Of a stretch of DNA of 64,000 nucleotides, positions 1-8,629 are shown piece after piece. How positions within the stretch are numbered: position 1 is the first letter of the stretch; every line of letters starts with the position of its first letter. Origin of the DNA: Myxococcales bacterium (GTDB lineage: Bacteria; Myxococcota_A; Polyangia; Haliangiales; Haliangiaceae); NCBI GenBank assembly GCA_028287135.1, contig JAQBQE010000059.1, positions 112,353 through 176,352 on the forward strand, read 5' to 3'. Below the pieces are notes generated by a model, which did no database searches, was not told the origin of the DNA, and saw nothing but the letters and a program-made list of their open reading frames with translations. Both the position numbers and the translations under genes were made by a program.

Positions 1-20
1 TCGCCCCGATGGTAGCAAAG

Positions 21-1439
21 CTAGAGGCACTCGAGCTTTGGTGAGCGATACCCGTTCTTGTCGATCACATACGGCGGATCGCACGAGCGCACGACGGCTG
101 GCTTGGCGGGCTTTCGCTTCGGCTTGCTGGCCGAGCCCGACGAGGGCCGTGAGCGATGCGCCTCCGGTCGCGATGCCGCTGCCGACGGTGCCGGGGGCGC
201 GGGAGGTTGCGGTACCGGGGGCGGGGGCGCCGCGGCGGGTGTCGTCGGCTCGCTCGGCGATCGAACGGTCGGCTCGCCGCGATCGGTGGGCACGACCATC
301 CACGTCACGACGGCGACGGCGAGTGCCGCGATCGCCGCAGCGACGTACGTCAGGCGCCGCGACCTGGAGCGTGGCGTCGGCTCGGGGGCCGCGACCGCGG
401 GCTCGGAGCTGCGGTGAGCAGGCGAGGCCAGCACGGAGCTCGGATCGGCTCCGACGTGGACAGCGATGTCCTGGATCTCGATGTCCGCGATGCTGGACGC
501 GCGGAGCCGGAACCGATCGCCTGCGATCCGATCGAACCACTCGCTGACTTCACGCGGCGTTGCCGGAGCCACCACGTCCTCGAGGGCGAGCGCCATCTCC
601 CGCGCCGTGGCGAACCGCTGGCGCGGGTGACGCGAGATGCCGCGGAGTACGAGCGAATCAAGACTCGCGGGCACCTCGGGGTTGAGCGTGCTCGGAGCGG
701 GAACGGTGCGCTCGAACACCGTGTTGATCGTCGCCTCCATCGAATCGGCGACAAACAGGCGCGTGCCGGTGAGCACCTCCCACAGCACGACCGCGGCTGC
801 GTAGACATCGGTGCGCGCGTCGACACTCTCGGTGCGGAGCTGCTCCGGCGCCATGTAGGCGGCCTTGCCCTTGATCTGCCCATCGCGGGTCGTGTGCAGG
901 CGGCCCGCCGCCTTCGCGATCCCGAAGTCGAGCACGCGCGCGACACCATCGCGACCGACGAGGATGTTCTGCGGTGAGACGTCGCGATGCACGATGCCGA
1001 GCGGCTCGCCGGTCGCTGCTCTCGCCTCGTGTGCCGCGTGCAGTCCGTGGAGCACGCCGATGAAGATCGCGCTCGCCACGCGGAGCGGGATTCGCTCGTT
1101 CGCCGTGTTCGCGTCGCGGATCAGCTGCGACAGCGATTCGCCCTGGACGAGCTCCATCACCAGGAAGAGCTGATCCTCCGCGGCGACGACGTCGAGCGTG
1201 GGAACCACGTTCGGGTGGCGGATGCAGGCCGCGAGGCGCGCCTCGTCGAGGAACATCGACGAAAACTCGGGGTCGTTGGCCAGGTGGCCGTGCAACAGCT
1301 TGATCGCCACCGCCCGCGAGAACCCAGCGGGGCCGGTCAGGCGGGCGACATGCACCACGGCCATGCCGCCGGCGCCGATCTGGTCGTAGAGGACGTACCT
1401 GCCGAGGACGCGACCCGAGTTTGCCGCGCGTTCTGGCAC
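21..1439 (-). CDS. Membrane-anchored Ser/Thr protein kinase
   Basis: 472 aa. An N-terminal Hanks-type kinase domain spans about residues 15-290. It has a Gly-rich loop (IGAGGMA, 21-27), the ATP-anchoring Lys in VAIK (47), the catalytic loop HRDVSPQN (151-158) and DFG (171-173), so it looks catalytically competent. One hydrophobic helix at about 363-383 anchors it. The ~85-residue C-terminal part is Pro/Ala-rich and ends in a short two-Cys tail, probably outside the inner membrane. The HRDVSPQN variant is typical of myxobacterial kinases. No operon partner is visible; the next minus-strand gene ends 25 bp upstream of this start. Substrate and ligand cannot be inferred. Confidence 0.93.
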   Translation of the reverse strand: MPERAANSGRVLGRYVLYDQIGAGGMAVVHVARLTGPAGFSRAVAIKLLHGHLANDPEFSSMFLDEARLAACIRHPNVVPTLDVVAAEDQLFLVMELVQGESLSQLIRDANTANERIPLRVASAIFIGVLHGLHAAHEARAATGEPLGIVHRDVSPQNILVGRDGVARVLDFGIAKAAGRLHTTRDGQIKGKAAYMAPEQLRTESVDARTDVYAAAVVLWEVLTGTRLFVADSMEATINTVFERTVPAPSTLNPEVPASLDSLVLRGISRHPRQRFATAREMALALEDVVAPATPREVSEWFDRIAGDRFRLRASSIADIEIQDIAVHVGADPSSVLASPAHRSSEPAVAAPEPTPRSRSRRLTYVAAAIAALAVAVVTWMVVPTDRGEPTVRSPSEPTTPAAAPPPPVPQPPAPPAPSAAASRPEAHRSRPSSGSASKPKRKPAKPAVVRSCDPPYVIDKNGYRSPKLECL

Positions 1440-1464
1440 GCGGCCATCGTATCAAAAGAGTCGA

Positions 1465-2235
1465 TCAGAGCGGGTGGGTCGAGACGCACGGGTCGGGGTC
1501 CGACCAGCGGTCGATCCACGAGCCGTTCGAGCACTGGTACCACTCACCGTCGAACACGCTCTCGACGCAGGTGTTCTCGGGGACGTCGCGCTGCAGCGTG
1601 CCGGAGTAGCAGGTCTCGCCAGGGGGGGGCGGTTCGCCCGTCCCGCCGCCGGTCCCGCCGGTTCCGGTTCCGGTGCCGGTTCCGCCGCCGCCGCCGTAGT
1701 CCTCGAGCGCCTGCTGCGCGTACTCCATGCGCCGGGCCTGCGCGCAGGTGCCGCAACGCTCGTAGCGATCCTGGAAGGCTCTGACCGCGGCGGACAGCGT
1801 CGTCGCCGCGCGCACCTGGGCGAGGCCGAAGTTTCCGATCGTGTCCATCTCGTGCCAGATGAAGGCGAGCTGCGTGCTCAGTGCCCAGCGGTTCAGTCCG
1901 CGCGTCGCAGCGTACGAGGTGAGGTTCGTCGGATCGCTGTTCCAGCGGCCACCGACCGACCACTGCGCGATGCCGCGACCGGGACCGCCGCCGAGCTCGA
2001 CCGCGGTCGGCCGGATGCTCGACTCCTGCATGAGGTTGCCGACGATGCCGGCCGCTTGGATGTCGGTCAGACCCTTCGAGACGAAGAAGTTGAACGCGGT
2101 CTCCGCGTTGTTGCCGAGCGCCGCTTCGGAGTACTGCGGCGGCATGTCGTCTTCGGTCGGCAGCGGGTCCTCCCCGACAACGCAGCCCGTGGTGGCGAAT
2201 GCAATGACCATCGCGAGTCGGCACAGGAGCTTCAT
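1465..2235 (-). CDS. Lipoprotein with phage-tail-lysozyme-like domain
   Basis: 256 aa. The signal peptide ends in a lipobox-like TTGC (Cys 18), so it is probably a lipoprotein. Residues about 42-175 resemble the Phage_lysozyme2 (tail lysozyme) fold: GIVGNLMQESSIRP carries the expected catalytic Glu and GRGIAQWSVGGRW is the companion motif. A Gly/Thr low-complexity linker (about 182-205) leads to a Cys-containing C-terminal segment (PGETCYSG to DPCVSTHPL) that may be a small disulfide-bonded binding module. Inferred role: peptidoglycan cleavage in the envelope or during predation. It may share direction but not function with the kinase downstream. Confidence 0.82.
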   Translation of the reverse strand: MKLLCRLAMVIAFATTGCVVGEDPLPTEDDMPPQYSEAALGNNAETAFNFFVSKGLTDIQAAGIVGNLMQESSIRPTAVELGGGPGRGIAQWSVGGRWNSDPTNLTSYAATRGLNRWALSTQLAFIWHEMDTIGNFGLAQVRAATTLSAAVRAFQDRYERCGTCAQARRMEYAQQALEDYGGGGGTGTGTGTGGTGGGTGEPPPPGETCYSGTLQRDVPENTCVESVFDGEWYQCSNGSWIDRWSDPDPCVSTHPL

Positions 2236-2518
2236 GTCCAGCCCTCATCGCAAGTGACGTGCCGTCAGTGAACGCGGCTGGCGGGGCTCTGGAGGTGGGT
2301 GGAGGCTCCCAGGTGGTGGGCACTCGAGGTCCCATCTCTCCACGCGTTCTCCCTGGCAACCGCCGTCGTGCAGCGGGTTGCACAATTGCGCAAGCCGGCG
2401 CAAGTGCAGCGCTTGTAAGGCGCACGACCGTCGATGCGCTCGTGCCCCGCGGCGCGGTTTTCAGGTGGCGGATCGTGCCCGAGACGTGGCGCGTCCTGCC
2501 GGAGACACCCGCGGTGGT

Positions 2519-3361
2519 TCAGCGAGCGAACAGCGTCCGGAACGCCTGGACCGCAGCGACCGGATAGATCGTGTTGTGGTGCTCGTGGGGCAGCGGCAGG
2601 TGATGCCACGTGAGCGCGCCCGGCTTCGGCTCGCCCGCCGCCGCGAGCAGCATCGCCACCCCGGCTTGCATCGCCGGGTCGTCGGCGCTGGCGACGTACA
2701 GCTTCCGGGCTCCGGCTGACCACGCCGCAAAGCGGGCCGCCGCGCTGCGGACCAACGTCTGATCGTTCCACCACAGGCTCGGATCGACCGCGATGTACGC
2801 ATCGAACAGGGTGGGCTCGGTCAGCAGGGTCTCGATCACGAACAGACCCGCGAACGACTCGCCGACGATCGCCGACTCCGCGGTGACCCGGTAGTGCGCC
2901 GTGATGTGGGGCTTGAGCTCGGTGCGCAGGAACGTGCGGAACCGATCCGCGCCCCCTGCATGCGGCGCGATCGTGCGCTCCTTCTCGATCGTGGTCGGCC
3001 CGACGAGATCGCGCCGGCGCTCGGTGTTCTCGATGCCGACCACGATGAGCGGCCGGATCACCTCGTTCTTGATCGAAACGTCGATCACGCCCGCGACGTG
3101 GGGGAAATCCTCCCCGATGCCACCATCGGGCATGTAGAGGACCGGATAGCGCTCCGTGCTCGTGGCGTAGCCGGGCGGCAGGTACACGTTGATCACGCGG
3201 CGCTCGCTCAGCACCTTGGACTCGAGGTGAAACGTCTCACCGATCGCGAGCGGCGCCGGCGTCACACCGGTCGCGACCGTCGGAGCGGCGGTGCGAGCGG
3301 GTGGAGCAGCGGCGCAGCCCACCGCGAGGATCAGACCCAGACGCACCGCGTACAGCTTCAT
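2519..3361 (-). CDS. Secreted alpha/beta-hydrolase, esterase D/enterochelin-esterase type
   Basis: 280 aa with an N-terminal signal and a Cys at residue 16 (AVGCAAAP), so it is possibly a lipoprotein. The body follows the putative-esterase (PF00756) pattern: INVYLPPGY, YPVLYMPDGG, then the nucleophile elbow GESFAG (Ser of the triad) and IAVDPSLWWND. A His-rich stretch HEHHNTIYP near the C-terminus supplies the catalytic His. It resembles siderophore- or acyl-ester hydrolases of the periplasm; the substrate is unknown. It is transcribed alone, with about 280 bp before the next minus-strand gene. Confidence 0.87.
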   Translation of the reverse strand: MKLYAVRLGLILAVGCAAAPPARTAAPTVATGVTPAPLAIGETFHLESKVLSERRVINVYLPPGYATSTERYPVLYMPDGGIGEDFPHVAGVIDVSIKNEVIRPLIVVGIENTERRRDLVGPTTIEKERTIAPHAGGADRFRTFLRTELKPHITAHYRVTAESAIVGESFAGLFVIETLLTEPTLFDAYIAVDPSLWWNDQTLVRSAAARFAAWSAGARKLYVASADDPAMQAGVAMLLAAAGEPKPGALTWHHLPLPHEHHNTIYPVAAVQAFRTLFAR

Positions 3362-3664
3362 ACCCCCCGCACTCTAGCTCGCCGTACGTCTCCGACGCCG
3401 TGGGCGCCGGGCACGATCGGGCGGAGGTCGGGGCGCTCGACGGCGACGTGATCCGCCGGAGCCAGGCGCAGGTGCGCCTTCGCAGCGGGCGAGTCGCCGC
3501 TCGCGACCAGGCGCACATCGGCGCCGGCGGTGACGTCGCCCGAGACGCGACAGCGCGGGTCGGGTCGGCGGATCTCGGAGTCATGACCCAGGGCATCGCA
3601 TTTGCTCCCTCGATCGCGCGTGCCGCATGCGCAAGGCACGTTCGAACCCACAGGAGAAATTTTC
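3362..3664 (+). other. Intergenic region between divergent esterase and DJ-1 genes
   Basis: No gene is supported here. The minus strand has an open stretch ending at 3358 whose translation looks fairly protein-like (SGDVTAGADVRLVASGD) but has no start codon, so a remnant cannot be excluded. The segment must carry both divergent promoters. Confidence 0.4.
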
Positions 3665-4393
3665 ATGACTGCCAGACAACGACTGAAGGGGCGCCGCGTT
3701 GCGGTGCTCGCCGCGGATGGCTTCGAGAAGGTCGAGCTCTCGATCCCGGTCAAGGCGCTCAAGCTCGAGGGAGCAAAGGTCGATGTGATCTCGCTCCGGC
3801 ACGGCCGGATTCGCGGCGTGAACCTGCACGAACCAGCGAGCCGGGTCCACGTCGACAGCACCGTGCGGGAGGCCGATCCCAACGACTACGATGCGCTGTT
3901 CATCCCAGGCGGGTTCATCAATCCCGATCTGTTGCGCCAGTCCGCGGATGCGCGGGAGTTCGTGCGCGCGTTCGACATGGCGAAGAAGCCGATCGCGTCC
4001 CTGTGCCACGGTCCGTGGGTGCTGGCCTCGTCCGGTCTGCTCGAGGACCGCACGATGACGTCGTGGCCGGGGATCCGGGATGACGTCGTGAACGCGGGCG
4101 CGACCTGGGTCGACGAGGAAGTCGTGCGCGATCGCAATCTGCTGACGAGCCGAGGCCCCCAAGACATGGTTCCGTTCGTGCGCGAGCTGATCAACTTCTT
4201 CGAGGCCCGCGAGTCGACGCGCTCCGAGCTCGCCACTCCGGCGGTGATGACCTCATCGCCGCAACGCAACCAGCCGCCGGCGATGATGCTCAAGGCGATG
4301 CGCTGGATGCCGCGCCCGTCGCTGCGCACCGCGTTCGCGATGATCGGGATGGCTGCGCTGGGCGTGCTCGCCCTGGGCCGCCGGTTGGCGTGA
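3665..4393 (+). CDS. DJ-1/PfpI family protein with C-terminal membrane helix
   Basis: 242 aa. The start at 3665 is preferred over an in-frame codon at 3602 because GGAGAAA lies about 6 nt before it and the DJ-1 fold begins right after (RVAVLAADGFEKVEL). The family nucleophile is in SLCHGPW and the acidic partner Glu in the first strand (GFEKVE); the fold is complete through DMVPFVRELINFF. This family includes glyoxalase III/deglycase and stress-linked hydrolases. Unusual for the family is an extension of about 55 residues ending in a hydrophobic helix (MIGMAALGVLALG), which suggests membrane tethering. Likely a stress or carbonyl-detoxification protein. Confidence 0.88.
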   Translation: MTARQRLKGRRVAVLAADGFEKVELSIPVKALKLEGAKVDVISLRHGRIRGVNLHEPASRVHVDSTVREADPNDYDALFIPGGFINPDLLRQSADAREFVRAFDMAKKPIASLCHGPWVLASSGLLEDRTMTSWPGIRDDVVNAGATWVDEEVVRDRNLLTSRGPQDMVPFVRELINFFEARESTRSELATPAVMTSSPQRNQPPAMMLKAMRWMPRPSLRTAFAMIGMAALGVLALGRRLA

Positions 4394-4914
4394 GCAGGTC
4401 CCCGCAGGGCGCCAGATCGTCGGCACCCGGATCAGCGAGTCGACGTGATACGGCCCCTTGAACAGCAGGCCCAGGTCACCCTGGAGATCGCAAGCCATGC
4501 CAGGGCCCGTGCAGTCCCTCGGCTGCCATCCGGTTCTCCTCGAAGTGGAGCGTCGGATCGAGGTGGGGCTCGGAGTGCGCCTTGCCAACGAGCGCGGTGC
4601 GATAGCCGGCCGCCCGGCGCAGATGCCGCGCGACGCTCGGCGCATCCGCGGGCAGGGGGCACACCATTGGCGATCACGCCGTGCGTCTGCGGTGACTGCC
4701 CGGTCAGCATCGATGCGCGCGATGGGATGTACGCGCCGCGGGACACGCTTCGCAAGGCCGCGCTCGACCAGCGCTGCGCGCTCATCCCGGTTCCATAGCA
4801 TCGATCTCGCGGACCCACGGCGCACAATGCGATCTCGATCGCCTCGGCAGTGCCGTCCGTCGCGTGAGGTGAGGAGCAAGCCCACACGAGAACGTCGGCA
4901 TGACGCGGTAGCAT
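4394..4914 (-). pseudogene. Sulfatase remnant, catalytic Cys codon lost
   Basis: Minus-strand homology to type I sulfatases is spread over three frames. It starts at an ATG at 4914 (ADVLVWA), passes the signature region (IPSRASMLTGQSPQTHGV), shifts frame near 4680 (VARHLRRAAGYRTALVGKAH) and again near 4490 (DLGLLFKGPYHVDSLIRVP). The formylglycine-forming Cys of C-x-P-S-R is TAC (Tyr) at 4731-4729, one transition from TGC. The middle of the enzyme, which should lie between the AGYRT and LLFKGP blocks, is deleted, and the C-terminus is missing. The ATG overlaps that of the divergent kinase (4912-4914 against 4913-4915). Confidence 0.78.
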
Positions 4915-6556
4915 GGGCAACGTGGTAGCCACCGATCTGAGCGGACAGATCATCGATGACAGGTACCGGGTCATCGAGCCACTGGGCGAAGGCGCGATGG
5001 GGAGCGTCTATCGTGCCGAGCGCCTGAAGCTCGGGCGCATCGTCGCGATCAAGGTGATGAACGAGAGCCTGCCGGACGAGATGTCGTCGCGACGCCGGTT
5101 CGAGCGTGAGGCGACGGCAATGGCGAAGCTCGAGCATCCGCATTGCGCGTCGGTGCTCGACATCGGTGTTCACAACAGCCGCCCGTACGTGGTCATGGAC
5201 TTCGTGAGCGGCACGAACCTCACCAACTTGATCAATGCAGGACCGGTTCCGGTCGCGCGTGCGGTGGAGATCACGCGGCAGGTGCTGTCGGGCCTCGCGC
5301 ATGCCCACGACCTCGGCATCGTGCATCGCGACATCAAGCCGGCGAACATCGTGCTGTCGCAGAAGACGGGCCTCGGCGACCACGTCAAGATCCTCGACTT
5401 CGGGCTCGCGCGGTTGAGCGAGGAGAGCTCGAACCTCACTGCCGGCGTTATCCTCGGCACGCCGAGCTACATGGCACCCGAGCAGATCCGCGGGATCCTG
5501 ATCGACGGTCGCACCGACCTCTATGCGTGCGGCGTCATGCTGTTCGAGCTGCTGACCGGGACCAAGCCGTTCCGCTCGGCGAACCACGATCCGATCGAGG
5601 TGTGCATGATGCACATCACGGTTCCGGCGCCCCGCCTCGCGGACAAGCTCCCCGGTCACGACTTCGGCGAGCTCGAGGCGATCATCGCGCGTGCCCTCGA
5701 GAAGGATCGCGATCAGCGTTACGCGACGGCAGGGGAGTTCGCCCACGCGCTGTCGGCGCTCGGCAGCCGACCGAGCTTCCAGACACCGGCGACCGGCGTC
5801 ACGGTACCTCCACCGTCGGACCCGACGGTGCGCCTGAAGGACGCCTCGGCTTCCGCCCTCGCGGCCACGAGTGCGCTGAGCGCCCGCACCGAGGCGCTGC
5901 CGGCGAGCCGACCGCCGTCGCCGATCGCGCCATCTCCATCGATTCCGCCATCGATTCCTTCGGCGCCACCCGCGCCGCGCCCAGCGTCGCGACGCACCCT
6001 CGCCATCGCGGGCGCAGCGGTCGCCGCCATCGGGATCGTGATCGCGATCGTGGTCGGGATGCAACGTGGACCGACGCCCGCCGCGGTGACCTCGCCGGCG
6101 CCGGCGCCCGCGGATGCAGCCGTCGTGATTCCCACCGATGCCAGCACCGAGGCCGATCCGGTGGCCGAGCTGGTGACCCGCGCCGGGGAGCTTGCGGCGG
6201 GCGGACGGCTCAAGCCTGCGATCGACCTGCTGAGCAAGGCGCGCCGAACCTATCCCAAGGATGCCAGGCTGCCGTTTCACGCCGGGAGGCTGTACATCGA
6301 CAAGATGTTCTTCGCCGACGGGCTCCCACTGCTCCGGGCCGCGTTCGCGCTCGATCCCGCGTATCGAGCCGACCCCGAGCTGATCAAGGCGCTCGTGCGT
6401 GGGTTCAACGCGACCGCGAGCTACGACAGCGTGGTCGCGCGCTTTCTCCGGGACGATATCGGCGCGGTCGCAAAGCCCTACATCGAGGAGACCGCACGCA
6501 GCCATCCCAACCCGATCGTGAGGAAGCGTGCGACGGCGGAGCTCAAGCGCTACTAG
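4913..6556 (+). CDS. Membrane Ser/Thr kinase with C-terminal helical-repeat domain
   Basis: 547 aa. Kinase domain at about residues 18-280 with the Gly loop LGEGAMG (24-30), VAIK Lys 47, HRDIKPAN (138-145) and DFG (162-164); all key residues are present. A Pro/Ser/Ala linker is followed by one transmembrane helix (about 363-383). The roughly 150-residue C-terminal part (ELAAGGRLKPAIDLLSKA, RLYIDKMFFADGLPLLRAAF) looks like TPR-type helices, probably periplasmic. A small lipoprotein gene follows 67 bp downstream. The start codon overlaps the start of the dead sulfatase gene on the other strand, so the promoter lies inside that remnant. Confidence 0.93.
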   Translation: MGNVVATDLSGQIIDDRYRVIEPLGEGAMGSVYRAERLKLGRIVAIKVMNESLPDEMSSRRRFEREATAMAKLEHPHCASVLDIGVHNSRPYVVMDFVSGTNLTNLINAGPVPVARAVEITRQVLSGLAHAHDLGIVHRDIKPANIVLSQKTGLGDHVKILDFGLARLSEESSNLTAGVILGTPSYMAPEQIRGILIDGRTDLYACGVMLFELLTGTKPFRSANHDPIEVCMMHITVPAPRLADKLPGHDFGELEAIIARALEKDRDQRYATAGEFAHALSALGSRPSFQTPATGVTVPPPSDPTVRLKDASASALAATSALSARTEALPASRPPSPIAPSPSIPPSIPSAPPAPRPASRRTLAIAGAAVAAIGIVIAIVVGMQRGPTPAAVTSPAPAPADAAVVIPTDASTEADPVAELVTRAGELAAGGRLKPAIDLLSKARRTYPKDARLPFHAGRLYIDKMFFADGLPLLRAAFALDPAYRADPELIKALVRGFNATASYDSVVARFLRDDIGAVAKPYIEETARSHPNPIVRKRATAELKRY

Positions 6557-6623
6557 CGGCGAGCGTCGAGCAAACCCGGTCGTGGCTCGTGATCTCGAAG
6601 CGTGGCTGGGATAAAATCCACGG

Positions 6624-6998
6624 ATGTCTCGCAGACTCCTCGGAAGCCTCGCGATCGCGGCGGTGGGCGTGCTGACGGCGTGCAAGGACAAGGGTGCCGC
6701 GGCCCCGACGCAGGGGAGCGCGGCCGATCTCGACAAGCGGTGCGAGCTGGTCGCCAAGGCGTGCGGCGACAAGGCCAAGCACGTCGAGAAGATCCTCGAC
6801 GAGTGCAAGCAGGCGGCGAAGAAGCAGGTCGCGGCGAGCTGCACGGACAAGGCGATCGCCACCTACGACTGTTACGTGAAGGATCTGTGCGGCAACGGGG
6901 ACAAGGTGTGGGCGCTCCAGGATGTTCGTGTCCTGGCGGATCGACACGGCAAGTGCGTGGCCGAGCAGACCACGCTCGGCACCTGCGGCGGCAACTAG
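6624..6998 (+). CDS. Small Cys-rich lipoprotein
   Basis: 124 aa. Signal peptide with lipobox (LTAC, Cys 20), then a helical Lys-rich domain containing eight further cysteines at regular helical spacings (KRCELVAKACGD, ILDECKQ, ASCTD, YDCYVKDLCGN, GKCVAEQ, GTCGG), enough for four disulfides. The pattern suggests an oxidised, periplasmic or outer-membrane helical bundle. I recognise no named family. It follows the kinase in the same direction and might be co-transcribed. It is similar in style, but not clearly in sequence, to the lipoprotein at 35018-35515. Confidence 0.75.
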   Translation: MSRRLLGSLAIAAVGVLTACKDKGAAAPTQGSAADLDKRCELVAKACGDKAKHVEKILDECKQAAKKQVAASCTDKAIATYDCYVKDLCGNGDKVWALQDVRVLADRHGKCVAEQTTLGTCGGN

Positions 6999-7025
6999 CA
7001 GACTGACGGCGACGAACCCGAACCG

Positions 7026-7031
7026 TGGAGG
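7026..7031 (+). promoter_or_regulatory. Ribosome binding site choosing a TTG start
   Basis: GGAGGA sits 6 nt before TTG at 7038. No in-frame ATG lies before or within the signal peptide, so this site fixes the start of the downstream gene at a TTG codon. The GTG at 7034 is in another frame. Confidence 0.65.
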
Positions 7032-7037
7032 ACGTGC

Positions 7038-7931
7038 TTGGTCCATCGATCCCAGATCTCGTTGATCAGCGTATGCGTGCTCGTTGCGTGGTCCGCCGTG
7101 GCGGCCGCGCAGAATCGCGCCGCGGACCTCGCGTGCAAGGCGACCGAGACGCAGGCCGAGTGTCATGCTCGCCTGAAGTGCAAGGCCAGCGAAGATCTGG
7201 AGGACTGCCAGAAGCGACTGCGCAATGACGGCAACGCCGGGCAGCGCGACGATGCCGGCAACCGGGATGCGGACGAGCGAGGTCGCGATCGCGAGTCCGA
7301 CCGTGACGACCGCAACGACCGCGATGATCGCGACAGCCGCGGCCGCGATGACTCCGATCGAGCCCGCGACGATCGTGACGACGGCGATGACCGCGGCAGC
7401 TCGCGCCGCGAGCGCGGCCAGCGCCAGGGCGGCGGTCGGCGTGGCCGCGGCGGCAGCACGAAGGGCTTCCAGGCCAACAAGACCTTTGGCCTTGGCCTCG
7501 AGCTCGGCGAGCCGAGCGGTCTGAACGGCAAGTACTTCGTGTCCGAGTCAGGTGCACTCGACTTCGGCATCGGCGCGATCTACAGCCATTACTACTACGG
7601 CGACGGAATCCACCTCTACGGTGACTACCTCTGGCACCCGACCTCGCTCGTGTCGGCGTCGGCGTTCGAGCTGCCGCTCTATATCGGCGTCGGTCTCCGG
7701 TACTGGGACTTCGACTTCTGCGATCGCAACGTCTGCGGCTACGGCGGCTCCGCGATCGGCATTCGCATTCCGTTCGGCATCTCGTTCGACTTCAACAACG
7801 TGCCGCTCGATATCTTCCTCCAGCTCGTGCCGGTCCTCGACTTCGTTCACGGCGACTACTACGACCGCTTCGACGACCGCACGCACTTCGGCGTCGATCT
7901 GTCGCTCGGCCTCCGTTACTGGTTCAAGTAG
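7038..7931 (+). CDS. Outer-membrane beta-barrel-like protein with Asp/Arg-rich low-complexity segment
   Basis: 297 aa from a TTG start. Signal peptide (ISLISVCVLVAW, cut near AAAQ), then a short Cys-containing part (LACKATETQAECHARLKC), then about 70 residues of almost pure Asp/Arg (runs such as DRDDRNDRDDRDSRG) and Gly/Arg. The C-terminal ~150 residues alternate polar and aromatic residues and end in LRYWFK, as expected for a barrel strand with a terminal aromatic signal (GLGLELGEPSGLNGKYF, GVGLRYWDFDF). Likely an 8-stranded outer-membrane barrel carrying a highly charged periplasmic or surface linker. Function unknown. Confidence 0.82.
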   Translation: MVHRSQISLISVCVLVAWSAVAAAQNRAADLACKATETQAECHARLKCKASEDLEDCQKRLRNDGNAGQRDDAGNRDADERGRDRESDRDDRNDRDDRDSRGRDDSDRARDDRDDGDDRGSSRRERGQRQGGGRRGRGGSTKGFQANKTFGLGLELGEPSGLNGKYFVSESGALDFGIGAIYSHYYYGDGIHLYGDYLWHPTSLVSASAFELPLYIGVGLRYWDFDFCDRNVCGYGGSAIGIRIPFGISFDFNNVPLDIFLQLVPVLDFVHGDYYDRFDDRTHFGVDLSLGLRYWFK

Positions 7932-8067
7932 GGCGCGGGAGCGGGCCGCGGCGCCTGCGTACCTCTGCGCAGCGTGCGTGTGCGCAGGCAGCGCCGCGGT
8001 GAAACTGGTCTCAGGTTTCTCGGCGCGCGCCGGCTCCCGCCCCACGCTGCACGGAGGAGGAACAGCC

Positions 8068-8568
8068 ATGACCACGTGGACCATGCGTGTGGCCTGCACG
8101 CTGCTCGCCTTGGCGCCCGCCGCATACGCGGGCGATGAGGCCAAGAGCAAGCCTGCGGGCAAGAAGCAGGCGGTGATGATCAACCCGAGCGATATCAAGT
8201 GGGGCGAGGCGTCGCCCGAGCTGCCCAAGGGAGCGCAGCTCGCCGTGCTGTTCGGCGATCCGACCAAGCCCGCACGGTTCACGATTCGCCTCAAGGCGCC
8301 AGCGGGCTACGTGATCCCACCTCACTGGCACAGCAAGGACGAGGAGCTGACCGTGGTGGCGGGCACGCTCGTGTTGCACATGGGCGACACCATGAAGGCG
8401 GAGCCGCACGAGCTCGGGGCCGGCGCGTACCACTTTCTGCCCGCCAAGATGCACCACGGAGCCGAGTCCAAGGGGGACACGGTGGTCCAGATCTCCGGGA
8501 TGGGACCGTTCGACATCCACTACCTGAATGCGTCCGACCGTCCGAACGCGAAGTCCGCGAGGAAATAG
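8068..8568 (+). CDS. Secreted cupin-domain protein
   Basis: 166 aa with a cleavable signal peptide (ending AAYAG). The start at 8068 is set by GGAGGAGG about 9 nt upstream; the frame is open further up but without signal. The single cupin fold is seen as PPHWHSKDEELTVVAGTL (His, His and Glu metal ligands) and KMHHGAESKGDT (second His-containing motif). It resembles DUF4437-type exported cupins often found near envelope genes. Likely binds a divalent metal in the periplasm; reaction unknown. Followed 61 bp later by the L,D-transpeptidase gene in the same direction. Confidence 0.87.
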   Translation: MTTWTMRVACTLLALAPAAYAGDEAKSKPAGKKQAVMINPSDIKWGEASPELPKGAQLAVLFGDPTKPARFTIRLKAPAGYVIPPHWHSKDEELTVVAGTLVLHMGDTMKAEPHELGAGAYHFLPAKMHHGAESKGDTVVQISGMGPFDIHYLNASDRPNAKSARK

Positions 8569-8629
8569 ACGAATAGTCCGCCGCTGCCCGGCGTTCGAGC
8601 TTGCGTGCTGGATGTGAGAAACTGAGCGC

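Noticed and set aside
3358..3610. Minus-strand hypothetical gene before the esterase
   Set aside because: Protein-like composition over ~75 residues but no start codon, and it overlaps the 5' leader of the DJ-1 gene.
4253..6862. Long minus-strand frame covering a kinase gene
   Set aside because: Only its last ~30 informative residues (sulfatase block) mean anything; the rest mirrors the kinase gene and is Arg-rich shadow.
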